Positions 33,770 to 42,449 of a DNA stretch of 42,517 nucleotides are shown here, piece after piece; positions within the stretch are counted from its first letter, which is position 1; the number at the start of each line of letters is the position of its first letter. The position numbers and the translations under genes are program-made. Under the pieces are notes generated by a model that was not told the DNA's origin, made no database searches, and worked only from the letters and a program-made list of their open reading frames with translations. The DNA is from Verrucomicrobiota bacterium. GTDB lineage: Bacteria > Verrucomicrobiota > Verrucomicrobiia > Limisphaerales > UBA8199. The DNA is taken from NCBI GenBank assembly GCA_003176045.1, contig PSRM01000270.1, positions 1 to 42,517 of the forward strand. Reading direction: 5' to 3'.

Positions 33770-34055
33770 TTTGTTGGCCTGGCTAAACGTTATTGCAAAA
33801 ATCACCATTTCTGCCGTGGTTTTCGGGCCTGGATCGAGGCCGTGGCGGGCTAAAAGGCGGCATGGTAGTTCGAACAATCACGTAACATGGGTCGAAAATG
33901 ACCATTACGGCGATGCTGGGACGCCATGCATGGCAAAGTCGGCACCCGCCGAGTTCGAGACTGCGCTGAACGTCTTGGCAGACGTCGCACACTCGCTCGG
34001 CGACCCTCGATTGACATGCAGCAATCCGAAGGTCGTTGCGGTCCTGGTCGGATAG
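33747..34055 (+). CDS. Hypothetical protein or tip remnant in the toxin array
   Basis: This 102-residue frame begins inside the end of the Imm26-like gene and ends TCSNPKVVAVLVG. Codon use looks coding, especially in the second half (EFETALNVLADVAHSLGDP). I recognise no family. It continues in the same frame, after one stop, into DGGKVIIQIWRKAGGE just before the SUKH gene, so it may be part of a decayed toxin tip, not an independent gene. Confidence 0.35.
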   Translation: MPFQNYADLLAWLNVIAKITISAVVFGPGSRPWRAKRRHGSSNNHVTWVENDHYGDAGTPCMAKSAPAEFETALNVLADVAHSLGDPRLTCSNPKVVAVLVG

Positions 34056-34229
34056 CTACGGTGCGCGGAGCCACAAAGAGGAAGTAGTTCGTGTGAATGT
34101 TTCATTCAGACTTTTTGGGAATAGAATGAAAACCACCAACATCGCGGAGAAGAGCGTCACCAAGCCAGAGGGGTTCCTGACGGCGGAAAGGTCATTATAC
34201 AGATCTGGAGGAAAGCTGGTGGCGAATGA
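34056..34229 (+). pseudogene. Degenerate sequence, possible toxin C-terminal remnant
   Basis: One frame (stop at 34227-34229) ends DGGKVIIQIWRKAGGE and its TGA overlaps the ATG of the SUKH-type gene at 34226. This is the coupling expected between a toxin and its immunity gene. The frame is interrupted by a stop near 34119 and another in-frame segment lies at 33747-34055. Rhs core sequence is absent, so no complete toxin is encoded. Confidence 0.35.
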
Positions 34230-34867
34230 GTGAACACATCGAGAAGCTACTCTCCCTCGCCAGCCCTTCGCTTGAGGCCGTGTCGGTATTAGGACCTCAT
34301 ACGCAATCTATGCGCGGCGCGCTTGCCGAGGAACTCATCGGAGTGCTGGGCCGGCGCAACGGTTTTTTTGCGTTCGAGTCCGCATTGTTAGTTCGTCCGT
34401 ATTATTCGGAAAGCAGCCCGCTCGGCATCGTTCAATGGAATGCTCCGAAGCTGTGGAAAGGAAATTACGGTTCATCGCTGCCCGATATGCTTTGTTTCGC
34501 GGAGGATGCTTTTGGAGTTCAATTCTGCATTCACAACGCGACGATCTGTTCATTTGATCCCGAGACAGCCGTACTCAAGGAAATCGCCCGTAGTATAGGA
34601 GGATGGGCCGGCTGGATACTTGAAGATCACAAGGTTCGAACAGGCTGGCCCCTAGCACATTTCTGGCAGCTAAGGCACGGGCCTCTGAGGCATGGGGGGC
34701 GACTTCTCCCCAAGGTGCCTTTTGTTTTGGGTGGCCAGTTCACAGTTGAGAATCTGTACGAGCTGAATGATCTTGAGGGCATGCGGGTTCGTGCGGATAT
34801 AGCCACTCAGTTGAAGGCATGCCCCGACGGATCCAAAGTCGTGATACGGATTCGCCGAGGTGGATGA
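34226..34867 (+). CDS. SMI1/KNR4 (SUKH)-type immunity protein
   Basis: The protein has 213 residues. RGALAEELIGVLGRRNGFFAFESALLVRP, LPDMLCFAEDAFGVQFCI and FDPETAVLKEIA are the alternating helix-strand signatures of the SUKH superfamily, the commonest immunity fold in polymorphic-toxin loci. No signal peptide, so it is cytoplasmic. It overlaps the preceding degenerate frame by ATGA, implying that its own toxin once lay directly upstream. It is now an orphan immunity gene, which can protect against toxins of neighbours. Confidence 0.75.
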   Translation: MSEHIEKLLSLASPSLEAVSVLGPHTQSMRGALAEELIGVLGRRNGFFAFESALLVRPYYSESSPLGIVQWNAPKLWKGNYGSSLPDMLCFAEDAFGVQFCIHNATICSFDPETAVLKEIARSIGGWAGWILEDHKVRTGWPLAHFWQLRHGPLRHGGRLLPKVPFVLGGQFTVENLYELNDLEGMRVRADIATQLKACPDGSKVVIRIRRGG

Positions 34868-34914
34868 TGCGCGCACTATCTCCTGGTTTCGTTCGAGGAG
34901 CCCGCAATCCGCAA

Positions 34915-37719
34915 TCAGAACTGCCTCAACCGATAAAACTTCTGCGGCGCCGTTGCTGTCGGATCCGTGAACAGCTTGAGGGCGCCATTACCTGAGTTCG
35001 TAGCGAGAGCCATCCAGTTCACGTCCGTAATCACGGATTTGAAGTCCAGGGAGTAAGTCTTCCGATACAGGCTCTGGGCCAGGACGCTGAAGCTGCTGCC
35101 CTGGAGAGCAGGACTGAGCAACTGGAGGACAGGCACATTGCCGGCCACAAGTGCCATCGAGTGCGCTTCTCCGGCGGCGAGGCCTATGACGTTGCCCAAC
35201 GTCGGCAGCTCAATCTGATGATTGGCATCGGAGCCCCAGGCAGCAAGTGTTCCGTCCTGCTTCAAAGCCAGCGTGTGCGCTCCACCGCCCGCAACAGCCA
35301 CGACGTTGCTCAGGCCCGCCGGCACATCGGTCTGGCCTTGTGAATCGTCGCCCCACGCAGCCAGCGAGCCGTCAGCCCGCACGGCCAAAGAATGATACTT
35401 TCCGGCGCCAATCGCGACCACGTTACTCAGCCCCACCGGCACAATGGACTGGCCGGTAAACATCCCTCCGTCATTCGTGTTTTCGCCCCAGGCGGATACG
35501 GTCCCATCCGCGGAAAGCGCCATGCTATGATTGCCGCCCGCGGCCACTGCGACCACATTGCTCAACCCAACCGGCACGTTGCACTGGCCGAAAGTATTGT
35601 CGCCCCAGGCAATCACCGTGCCATCGCGGCGCAGGGCCAGGCTGTGCCAGGTGCCTGCGCTGATGCCAATGACTTGCCCCGGAGCTCCCGGCACATTGGT
35701 CTGGCCGTAGTCATTATTTCCCCAAGCGACCACCGACCAGTCGCTGCGGATAGCCATGCTATGATAGCCGCCTGCCGCAATGGCCAGGGAGTTTGCCGCT
35801 CCAGCAGGCACATCACACTGCCCGTTCACATCGTCGCCCCAGGCGAGGATTGAGCCATCCGCGCGCAAGGCCATGCTGTGCCAGGCGCCGGCGGCGATGG
35901 CCACAACGTTCGTCAATGAGGCAATCGCGTTCGTTTGCCCCCACGAATCATCGCCCCAAGCTGCGCTCGAGAGCACCGCCAGCAAAGCGTTCGAACTGAC
36001 CGCGAATCCTTGCCCGTTGGTAACCACTACCGAGTAAGAGCCGTAATTCGAGCCTTGAGCCGGAGTCAGAGAGAAAGAAGTGTTGGTCGCTCCCGGGATG
36101 TTGCTGTTGTTAAAGCGCCACTGATAGCCCAGGGGCGCGGAGCCTGTGGCAACAACGGAGAACGTGGCGTTCTGCCCGGCGGTGTTGGTCTGGCTATGCG
36201 GCTGAGTGGTAATCGTGGGCGGCACGAGAACCGTGATGTAGGCCGCTTTCGAATTTGTGGATGAACCTCCGGGTCCGCTAACGACTTCAGTGACCGTGAA
36301 GCTTCCGCCGTTCGTGTAGCTATGCGCTACATTCGTGCTGGCGATGTTCGTGGTCACCCCATCGCCGAAACTCCAAAAATGATTCGTGATGCTTCCCGAC
36401 GAGGTGTCACTGAACGTCACGCTCAGCGGGGCCGGCCCATTGGTCGGACTGCCCGAGAAGGACGCGACCGGGGCAACAGCGCCGCCCAGGACTATGACAT
36501 AATCGCCGACCACCGGATAATGATCGCTGCCCGTGAAGGTGCTGCCGCTGCCCGTCAGCAGAATGTCCGAATAAACAGTTGGAGCGCTCGGAGTGGTGAA
36601 GTTCAGGTCATCCAGGGAATGGTTGAAAGAGCTGGTCACCGAACTGCTTCGTGGCGTCGAGCCATTGTTCCCGAAGACCTCGAACGCGTATCCGTACTTC
36701 GAGGAAGGAAAGTTGGAGGTGTCGAAAGGGTCCGATGTATCCGGCGCGATTTGAACGCCGCCCTGGCTATTGTAAACACCAAACATGGGGGCGTTCATCA
36801 GTTGAATGTCTATGCGTGAATCCAACGTGCCCGTTGAATCGCCGTATAAATAAGTTGCATTGTCCCCAACGCCATTGGTCCACGTCGTAGTGGTCGGCGG
36901 CACGGTTTTGGATGTGGGATCATAAGCTTGTGTTTGCCTGGAGTTGCCCCAAATGGCGCTGTTGTCGGCCCAATTGATTGCGTCTGAGGTGCTCTGCCCC
37001 GTCAGGCACTTGTAGGCATTCTCATTACTTCCATTGAACAGGTTCCAATCGCCCGAATAGAGGATGTGGGAGCCCGCTGGCAAATTGTACTTGGCGTCGC
37101 TGCGCACTTCTTGCGCCTCGGCATAACGCGCGTCGCCCACCGAATTGTCGCTCGTGCTGCGGGCGTGGCTGACATACATGTAAAAATCGTTGGTAGTCCC
37201 GAACCCTATCGGGCGAAGCAGATAAACCATTGGGGCGCGCGTTACGCCGTTCACACCCCCGCCCACGTTGTGGGCCGCCACATAGGTGCCATTGGACTGC
37301 AACAGGACCGTGTCGCCAGTCCTCAGGGCTCGCGCTGAGACCACCTGGATCGTCTGGGTATTGTAGATGATGCCGTCCGGCCCACCGCCGGTGTTGGGGT
37401 CGGCAGTCGGATCGAAGGCATACTTTCCCGCGCCGTAGATGTTGTTGAGCTGCACGACAAAGTTCGACAACGTGGTGGACTGCAGTTCCTCACAGCCCAT
37501 CACGTCAATAGGCTGTGCGTTGGGGCCAATGTGGTGCAACCCAATACCCTGGACCACTGTAGGCAAGGTGTGCGCTGAGCCCGTGATGTTGTTGTCGCTG
37601 CCCTGGTCGGCGCAATCTATGTTGTAAGAGACGATGCGCAGGATTTTGGCCTGGGCGGCCAAGGCGCACATTGCAATCAGCCCGGCCGCAAATGCTTTCC
37701 GCATGCTTGATAAACTCAC
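34915..37719 (-). CDS. Secreted endonuclease/exonuclease/phosphatase-PKD-Ig-RCC1 protein
   Basis: The protein has 934 residues and a signal peptide (RKAFAAGLIAMCALAAQA). The head (about 25-410) is an endonuclease/exonuclease/phosphatase domain: IVSYNID, CEELQ, YSGDWNL and SDHYPVVGDY are its usual motifs. A PKD domain follows at about 415-498 (WSFGDG), then an Ig-like domain at about 500-580. A seven-fold RCC1-like propeller (AWGDD..GQ..VPAGLSNV) occupies about 585-855. A 75-residue C-terminal domain ends KFYRLRQF. The GTG at 37719 could be replaced by ATG 37704. The tail from Ig to end is paralogous to the GH25 protein at 38430-40775. Extracellular nuclease or phosphodiesterase is likely; substrate unknown. 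Confidence 0.85.
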   Translation of the reverse strand: MSLSSMRKAFAAGLIAMCALAAQAKILRIVSYNIDCADQGSDNNITGSAHTLPTVVQGIGLHHIGPNAQPIDVMGCEELQSTTLSNFVVQLNNIYGAGKYAFDPTADPNTGGGPDGIIYNTQTIQVVSARALRTGDTVLLQSNGTYVAAHNVGGGVNGVTRAPMVYLLRPIGFGTTNDFYMYVSHARSTSDNSVGDARYAEAQEVRSDAKYNLPAGSHILYSGDWNLFNGSNENAYKCLTGQSTSDAINWADNSAIWGNSRQTQAYDPTSKTVPPTTTTWTNGVGDNATYLYGDSTGTLDSRIDIQLMNAPMFGVYNSQGGVQIAPDTSDPFDTSNFPSSKYGYAFEVFGNNGSTPRSSSVTSSFNHSLDDLNFTTPSAPTVYSDILLTGSGSTFTGSDHYPVVGDYVIVLGGAVAPVASFSGSPTNGPAPLSVTFSDTSSGSITNHFWSFGDGVTTNIASTNVAHSYTNGGSFTVTEVVSGPGGSSTNSKAAYITVLVPPTITTQPHSQTNTAGQNATFSVVATGSAPLGYQWRFNNSNIPGATNTSFSLTPAQGSNYGSYSVVVTNGQGFAVSSNALLAVLSSAAWGDDSWGQTNAIASLTNVVAIAAGAWHSMALRADGSILAWGDDVNGQCDVPAGAANSLAIAAGGYHSMAIRSDWSVVAWGNNDYGQTNVPGAPGQVIGISAGTWHSLALRRDGTVIAWGDNTFGQCNVPVGLSNVVAVAAGGNHSMALSADGTVSAWGENTNDGGMFTGQSIVPVGLSNVVAIGAGKYHSLAVRADGSLAAWGDDSQGQTDVPAGLSNVVAVAGGGAHTLALKQDGTLAAWGSDANHQIELPTLGNVIGLAAGEAHSMALVAGNVPVLQLLSPALQGSSFSVLAQSLYRKTYSLDFKSVITDVNWMALATNSGNGALKLFTDPTATAPQKFYRLRQF

Positions 37720-37821
37720 AGCTTTTCTCGATCAGTATAAACAAGAGTATGGCCACAAACCCGCACAAAAGTCAATCATTGTGTGGCTTTCCAGGGCGAC
37801 GGGCAGGGTGCGTTCCGGATC

Positions 37822-37905
37822 GGAGCGCACAACTCTGTTGTTCGAGTCGTTCGTGGCTTCTGGGAAACGCAGCCAACAGCCACGCACAACAGAGTTGTGC
37901 GCTCC
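37822..37905 (+). repeat. 20-bp perfect inverted repeat (GGAGCGCACAACTC-type)
   Basis: Arms 37822-37841 and 37886-37905 are perfect reverse complements with a 44-base spacer. It lies in the 710-bp gap upstream of the EEP gene, which has no gene of its own. Confidence 0.9.
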
Positions 37906-37988
37906 TTTTTTGCCTTTCTTGAACGCGCCCAGCGCGACGGGAACGCATCTTGATACTACTTCCCCGGTCGGCAGTGGTGGCTGGGGGC

Positions 37989-38100
37989 ACGGAGCGCGGC
38001 ATTTATGCCGCTTCACGCCCCGAACGCACGGAAGGCCCCGGGTTATCAGGTGCGTTTATCGTGCTACGCACGGTGAAGCGGTATAAATGCCGCGCTCCGT
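37989..38100 (+). repeat. 28-bp inverted repeat (ACGGAGCGCGGCATTTAT-type)
   Basis: Arms 37989-38016 and 38073-38100 pair over 28 bp with one mismatch and a 56-base spacer. The AGCGCGG core resembles the arm starts of the elements at 14010 and 22506, suggesting related families. Confidence 0.9.
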
Positions 38101-38130
38101 CCCCGCGGTAGCCGCCGCTAAACTGGTGCC

Positions 38131-38175
38131 GGTGCCAAGCGGCACCCGCACGCCAAAACGGTGCCTATAGGCACC
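38131..38175 (+). repeat. Hairpin plus 16-bp perfect palindrome (GGTGCC-type)
   Basis: GGTGCC-AAGC-GGCACC at 38131-38146 is followed by the perfect palindrome GGTGCCTATAGGCACC at 38160-38175, then an A run. It could be a transcription stop in the plus direction or a protein-binding palindrome. Confidence 0.7.
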
Positions 38176-38266
38176 AAAAATGGCGGAACATTGTAGGGAA
38201 CGACGTAAGGAGTCCATTCCTGGCGCGTAACCAGCGGCTACCTCTACCGCCCAAACAGCACAGTTG

Positions 38267-38385
38267 CAGCACACTTGCGGTACCCGTCAAAATCCACTTC
38301 CACCATCGTATTTACCTATGGCCATCCAAAGACAGCACACTCACAGCACACTTAAAAATCCGCTTTCACCTCGTGTTTACCGAGG
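38267..38385 (+). repeat. Imperfect direct repeat between the two RCC1 genes
   Basis: CAGCACACTT plus an AAAATCC(A/G)CTT(C/T)CACC block occurs at 38267-38321 and again, with shorter spacing, at 38344-38385. No gene is present at 38176-38429. This region is upstream of the EEP gene and downstream of the GH25 gene. Confidence 0.55.
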
Positions 38386-38429
38386 ACCTCTCACTTGCAC
38401 CCCTTTTTTGCCAAGTACATTCACACCCC

Positions 38430-40775
38430 TTACCACTGCCGCAGCCGATAGTACTTGGCCGGAGTGGTGGCGTTCGGATCGGCAAAGAGGAGCAGGGCGC
38501 CGTTGCCACTATTTGTGGAAAACGCCGTCCAGATTGAGGAGTTGGCGGTTGGTTTGGAGTCGAAGGCATAGGTTTTGCGGTACAGGCTCTGGACCAAAGC
38601 GCTGAACTGTATTCCTTGTCGCGCCGGGCTTAATAACCGGAGCGCCGGAACGTTGCCGGCCACAAGGGCCATCGAATGATCCTCGCCGGCCGAAACGGCG
38701 ACCACGTTCGTCAGCCCAGGCAAATTGCACTGGCTGTTCCAGTTCGCGCCCCAGGCCAGAACGGTGCCGTCCCTTTGCAAAGCCAGGCTATGGGCGCCCC
38801 CCGCAGCCACTGCCACCACATTGCTTAGTCCAGGGGGAACGTCAATTTGGCCCTGGGAATCATCGCCCCAGCCCACTACAGTCCCATCCGCTCGCACTGC
38901 TAACGAGTGGTAGTCTCCCGCTGCGATGCCGACAGCCGTGTTCAGACCCTCGGGCAAAACCGACTCTCCCGCAAATGTGCCATCCGCTCCCGTATTGTCA
39001 CCCCAGGCAGCGACTGTTCCATCTGCCCGCAGCGCAAGGCTGTGGTTGCCGCCCGCGGCAACAGCGACGACAGCGCTCAGGCCTGCTGGCACATTGCACT
39101 GGCCGAAACTGTTGTCGCCCCAGGCGGTGACTGTCCCATCGCGTCCCAACACCAGGCTATGCCAGGCGCCGGCGCCGACACCGATCACCTGCCCGAGTCC
39201 GGCAGGCACGCTGCTTTGGCCATAATCGTTGTTGCCCCATGCAGTGACGCGGCCATCACTCCTGATTGCAAGGCTATGGTAACCGCCGGCAGCTATGGCC
39301 AGCGCATTGTTTAGCCCGGCAGGCACATCGCACTGGCCGTTGATGTCGTCGCCCCACGCCAGGACTGTGCCGTCGGCGCGTAAAGCAAGGCTGTGCCACG
39401 CCCCGCCGGCGACGGCAATGACGTTGGTCAGAGACACAGGCCCGTTGGTTTGGCCCCAGGAACTATCGCCCCAGGCTGCGGTTGCTATGACGGCCAACAG
39501 CGCGTTCGAGCTGGCCATTCGGCCCAGCCGGTTGCTTACCACAACGGAATAGAGTCCATAATTGGCGCTCTGGGCCGAAGCGAAAATCAGCGATGCGTTC
39601 GTGGCGGCTGCAATGTTGTTGCTATTGAATAGCCACTGATAGCTCAGAGGCGCAGTGCCTTGGGCAGCCACAGAAAGACTCGCGCCCTGGCCAACAGTCA
39701 CCGACACGCTCTGTGGTTGTGTGGTGATGACCGGCGGCGAAAGGACGGTCAGCACCGCGTTCGTGCTCGTCACACTGCTGAGTGAGTTGCTCACCACGAC
39801 GGAATACGAGCCGCCATCAGCCAACTGCACGTTCGTTCGGGAGTAAGTTGAGTTTGTGGCGCCGAGTATGTCGGCCGAATCGAAGCGCCACTGATAGTAC
39901 AGCGGTGTGGCGCCGGTTACCCCCACGCGGAACACGGCATTCGACCCTACACCGATCGTAACATTTGTCGGCTGCTGGCTGATAATCGGCCCGCCTCCGC
40001 CGATGACGAACGTTTGCACAAAGCTCGCCAAATCGTAGTGATACACGTCCGCGTCGCCGCCGGACCAGTTCGTGTCTGCGTATTGCCAGATGTACCACGA
40101 AGGCCATGGGTAACTCGAGCTCGGCCCGCCAGTTTGCGGTTGCGGATTGTTCGGATACGCAGCGATCCAATCCGGCCAGTTCGTGACCGATGAGTTCAAT
40201 CCCGGGTAGCCGTTCGCCGGGTTCGAATACCAGGTACCGGTATAGACCACCGGCTTGATGGTCATTCCGGCGGCGTGCGCATAGTTGGAGACGGCATTAC
40301 ACCACTCGTTCACCCAGGCCGACAGACTGGCGGTTGTAAAGCTGCCCCCGGTAACAGCGGGATCTTCCCAATCCAGCATGGGTACCAAGTAGGTCCCGCC
40401 GGGCTTTACATAGGTGCCCGCGATGCTCCAGAAATACGCCGCTTCGCTGTCCGCGCTGCTCGAGCCGGTGATATTCGGATGGAGCGACGGCCGCGCATAG
40501 TGATACGCCCCAATGTAAATTCCCACATTTTTTGCCCCCGCTTCCTGCGCTGTGAAGTAAGGATTCACATATCCAGTGCCTTCGGTGGCCTTTGCCCATG
40601 CGAACGCCACGCCCGCGTTGTGCACATTTGTCCAATTGATGCTCGGCTGGTAGCCCGATACATCCGTTCCCAAAGGACGCTGGGCCATCGTGCGTCCGGG
40701 CATGAGGATAATCGTCGAAACTAGAGCGAGGGTTAAATAGTTAAATGAGTTAAATAGGTTAAATGGGGAAGTCAC
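38430..40775 (-). CDS. Secreted GH25 muramidase-Ig-Ig-RCC1 protein
   Basis: The protein has about 781 residues from a GTG at 40775, which yields a signal peptide (h-region YLTLALVSTIIL, cleavage after GRTMA). The frame extends upstream, but that part looks non-coding. The head (about 32-245) is a GH25 lysozyme: GTDVSGYQ, FAWAKATEG, the catalytic DWED in PMLDWEDPAV and YIWQYAD. Two Ig-like domains (about 255-430), a seven-fold RCC1-like propeller (about 430-700) and a C-terminal domain ending KYYRLRQW follow. It should cleave peptidoglycan glycan strands outside the cell, either for remodelling or against other bacteria. The n-region of the signal peptide is encoded by a tandem repeat. Confidence 0.85.
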   Translation of the reverse strand: MTSPFNLFNSFNYLTLALVSTIILMPGRTMAQRPLGTDVSGYQPSINWTNVHNAGVAFAWAKATEGTGYVNPYFTAQEAGAKNVGIYIGAYHYARPSLHPNITGSSSADSEAAYFWSIAGTYVKPGGTYLVPMLDWEDPAVTGGSFTTASLSAWVNEWCNAVSNYAHAAGMTIKPVVYTGTWYSNPANGYPGLNSSVTNWPDWIAAYPNNPQPQTGGPSSSYPWPSWYIWQYADTNWSGGDADVYHYDLASFVQTFVIGGGGPIISQQPTNVTIGVGSNAVFRVGVTGATPLYYQWRFDSADILGATNSTYSRTNVQLADGGSYSVVVSNSLSSVTSTNAVLTVLSPPVITTQPQSVSVTVGQGASLSVAAQGTAPLSYQWLFNSNNIAAATNASLIFASAQSANYGLYSVVVSNRLGRMASSNALLAVIATAAWGDSSWGQTNGPVSLTNVIAVAGGAWHSLALRADGTVLAWGDDINGQCDVPAGLNNALAIAAGGYHSLAIRSDGRVTAWGNNDYGQSSVPAGLGQVIGVGAGAWHSLVLGRDGTVTAWGDNSFGQCNVPAGLSAVVAVAAGGNHSLALRADGTVAAWGDNTGADGTFAGESVLPEGLNTAVGIAAGDYHSLAVRADGTVVGWGDDSQGQIDVPPGLSNVVAVAAGGAHSLALQRDGTVLAWGANWNSQCNLPGLTNVVAVSAGEDHSMALVAGNVPALRLLSPARQGIQFSALVQSLYRKTYAFDSKPTANSSIWTAFSTNSGNGALLLFADPNATTPAKYYRLRQW
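40731..40767 (+). repeat. 8-9-bp tandem array overlapping the GH25 signal-peptide codons
   Basis: Four GTTAAATAG/GTTAAATGA-type units. On the minus strand they read SPFNLFNSFNYLT, the start of the predicted signal peptide of the GH25 protein. Same unit as 7146-7202 and the inverse of 16233-16267. No gene is seen in 40776-40980. Confidence 0.8.
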
Positions 40776-40980
40776 GTCGCGGTAGTGCGAGCAAGACCGC
40801 TGGAAATTGCGGACCAAAGACAAATGCACCTTCCGAGAGTAAAGCAAACAGCGCCACACATTCAACTCCAAAGACTCCAAAGCGAGCGCTTGCGCTGAAC
40901 CCCGAACCCTGAACACAACCCACCAACCCACCCCATTCGTTTGCCCCTCGTTGCCTCTACTGCTACAGTCGTGCGACTTT

Positions 40981-42348
40981 ATGGGCAAAGAATTCGACCT
41001 GACACCGCGCGAGGTGCCGCGCGTGGAAACCAAATATCGCCGGATCATTTCGAAACTGCCGCATCCGGATTCACTGCCGACGCTCGAGAAACTGCGCCGG
41101 TTCGAGCCCCAGTCCATGCGCGGCCAGCCGCCGGTGGTCTGGGAGCGGGCGGAGGACTTCTCGGTATATGATAAATACGGCAATCGTTGGATCGATTGGA
41201 GCAGCGGCGTGCTGGTGACAAATTGCGGCCATGGCGCCAGAGAAGTCCGCGATGCGATCATCGCCCAGGTCAACAGCGGTTTATTGCACAATTACGTTTT
41301 CCCCAGCGAAGAACGGGCCGAGTTGGTCGAAGAACTTGTAAAAGTCGCTCCGAAGGGTTTGGACAAAGTCTTTTTGCTCACAACAGGGTCCGAGGCCGTC
41401 GAATGTGCGTTGAAGCTGGCGCGTGCGTACGGCATTGGAAAAGGCGGCCCAAAGAAGATCGCGCTTGTGGGCGCCGAACGCGGATTCCACGGGCGCACGC
41501 TCGGCTCTCAGCAAGCTGGAGGGATACCCGGCCAAAAGCAATGGATCGTCAACGAGGACCCCGCCATCGTGCAAGTCCCTTTCCCGGACGGTTATTGGAC
41601 CGAGGACACAAGCTTTCGTGTGTTCCTGGCTGCACTGGAAAAGAAAGGAGTGCAGCCGCGAAATGTCGCCGGCGTCATCTTCGAGACTTACCAGGGTGTC
41701 GGCCCGGACTTCGCGCCGACCGAATACATTCAGGAACTGGCGCAGTGGTGTCGGACCAATGGCGCGCTATTGATTTTCGATGAGGTGCAGTCCGGTTTCG
41801 GACGGACCGGCAAGTTCTGGGCTTTCGAACATTACGGCGTCACTCCCGACTTGATCTGCTGCGGCAAAGGCATCAGCAGTTCGCTACCGGTTTCCGCGGT
41901 TCTTGGCCGGCAAGAGATCATGGACCAATTCGGCCCAGGCTCAATGACCAGCACGCACACGGGCAATCCCGTCTGCTGCGCCGCCGCATTGGCCAGCGTG
42001 AGAAAAATTGTCGCTGAAAACCTCACCGCAAATGCCGCGCGATTGGGCGAGATTCTTGACTCTGGGTTAAAGGAGATTCAGCAACGGCACCGAAACCGAA
42101 TCGGTCGCTACAGTTGCCGCGGTCTTGTTGCCGGCCTCCAAATTACCAAACCGGGAATGAAAGAGCCCGATCCAGACCAGGCCCATGACATTGTCGAGCG
42201 CTGCTTTCACAAAGGCCTGCTCTTTTTCTCGCCCGTCGGCGCCTGGGGGCAAACCGTGAAAATCGCTCCGCCCTTGACGATCACCGAGGACGCCCTCCGG
42301 GAGGGCCTGGGTGTGCTGGCAGAAGCCGTGAACGAAGCTGCAAAGTAG
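40981..42348 (+). CDS. Class III (omega) aminotransferase
   Basis: The protein has about 455 residues, fold type I. NRWIDWSSGVLVTNCGH is the substrate-entry strand, LLTTGSEAVECALKLAR binds the cofactor phosphate, LIFDEVQSGFGRTG holds the pyridine-binding Asp, and LICCGKGISS carries the Schiff-base lysine near residue 296. This is the GabT/acetylornithine-type plan (4-aminobutyrate, ornithine or similar omega-amino donors); the substrate is not resolvable. ATG 40981 was chosen over an upstream in-frame ATG at 40951, because conserved sequence starts there. No pathway genes are adjacent. Confidence 0.87.
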   Translation: MGKEFDLTPREVPRVETKYRRIISKLPHPDSLPTLEKLRRFEPQSMRGQPPVVWERAEDFSVYDKYGNRWIDWSSGVLVTNCGHGAREVRDAIIAQVNSGLLHNYVFPSEERAELVEELVKVAPKGLDKVFLLTTGSEAVECALKLARAYGIGKGGPKKIALVGAERGFHGRTLGSQQAGGIPGQKQWIVNEDPAIVQVPFPDGYWTEDTSFRVFLAALEKKGVQPRNVAGVIFETYQGVGPDFAPTEYIQELAQWCRTNGALLIFDEVQSGFGRTGKFWAFEHYGVTPDLICCGKGISSSLPVSAVLGRQEIMDQFGPGSMTSTHTGNPVCCAAALASVRKIVAENLTANAARLGEILDSGLKEIQQRHRNRIGRYSCRGLVAGLQITKPGMKEPDPDQAHDIVERCFHKGLLFFSPVGAWGQTVKIAPPLTITEDALREGLGVLAEAVNEAAK

Positions 42349-42449
42349 CACAGCATCCGTGGTTAAAGGATTGCAGGAAAGACATTTTCGGAAACAAAAT
42401 TCGGATTTGCAATTCCGCCCAAATGGCGGCATTATCTTTGGCTCCGTGT

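Noticed and set aside
40776..41291. N-terminal extension of the GH25 protein
   Set aside because: It is antisense to the class III aminotransferase and has no domain or signal-peptide character.
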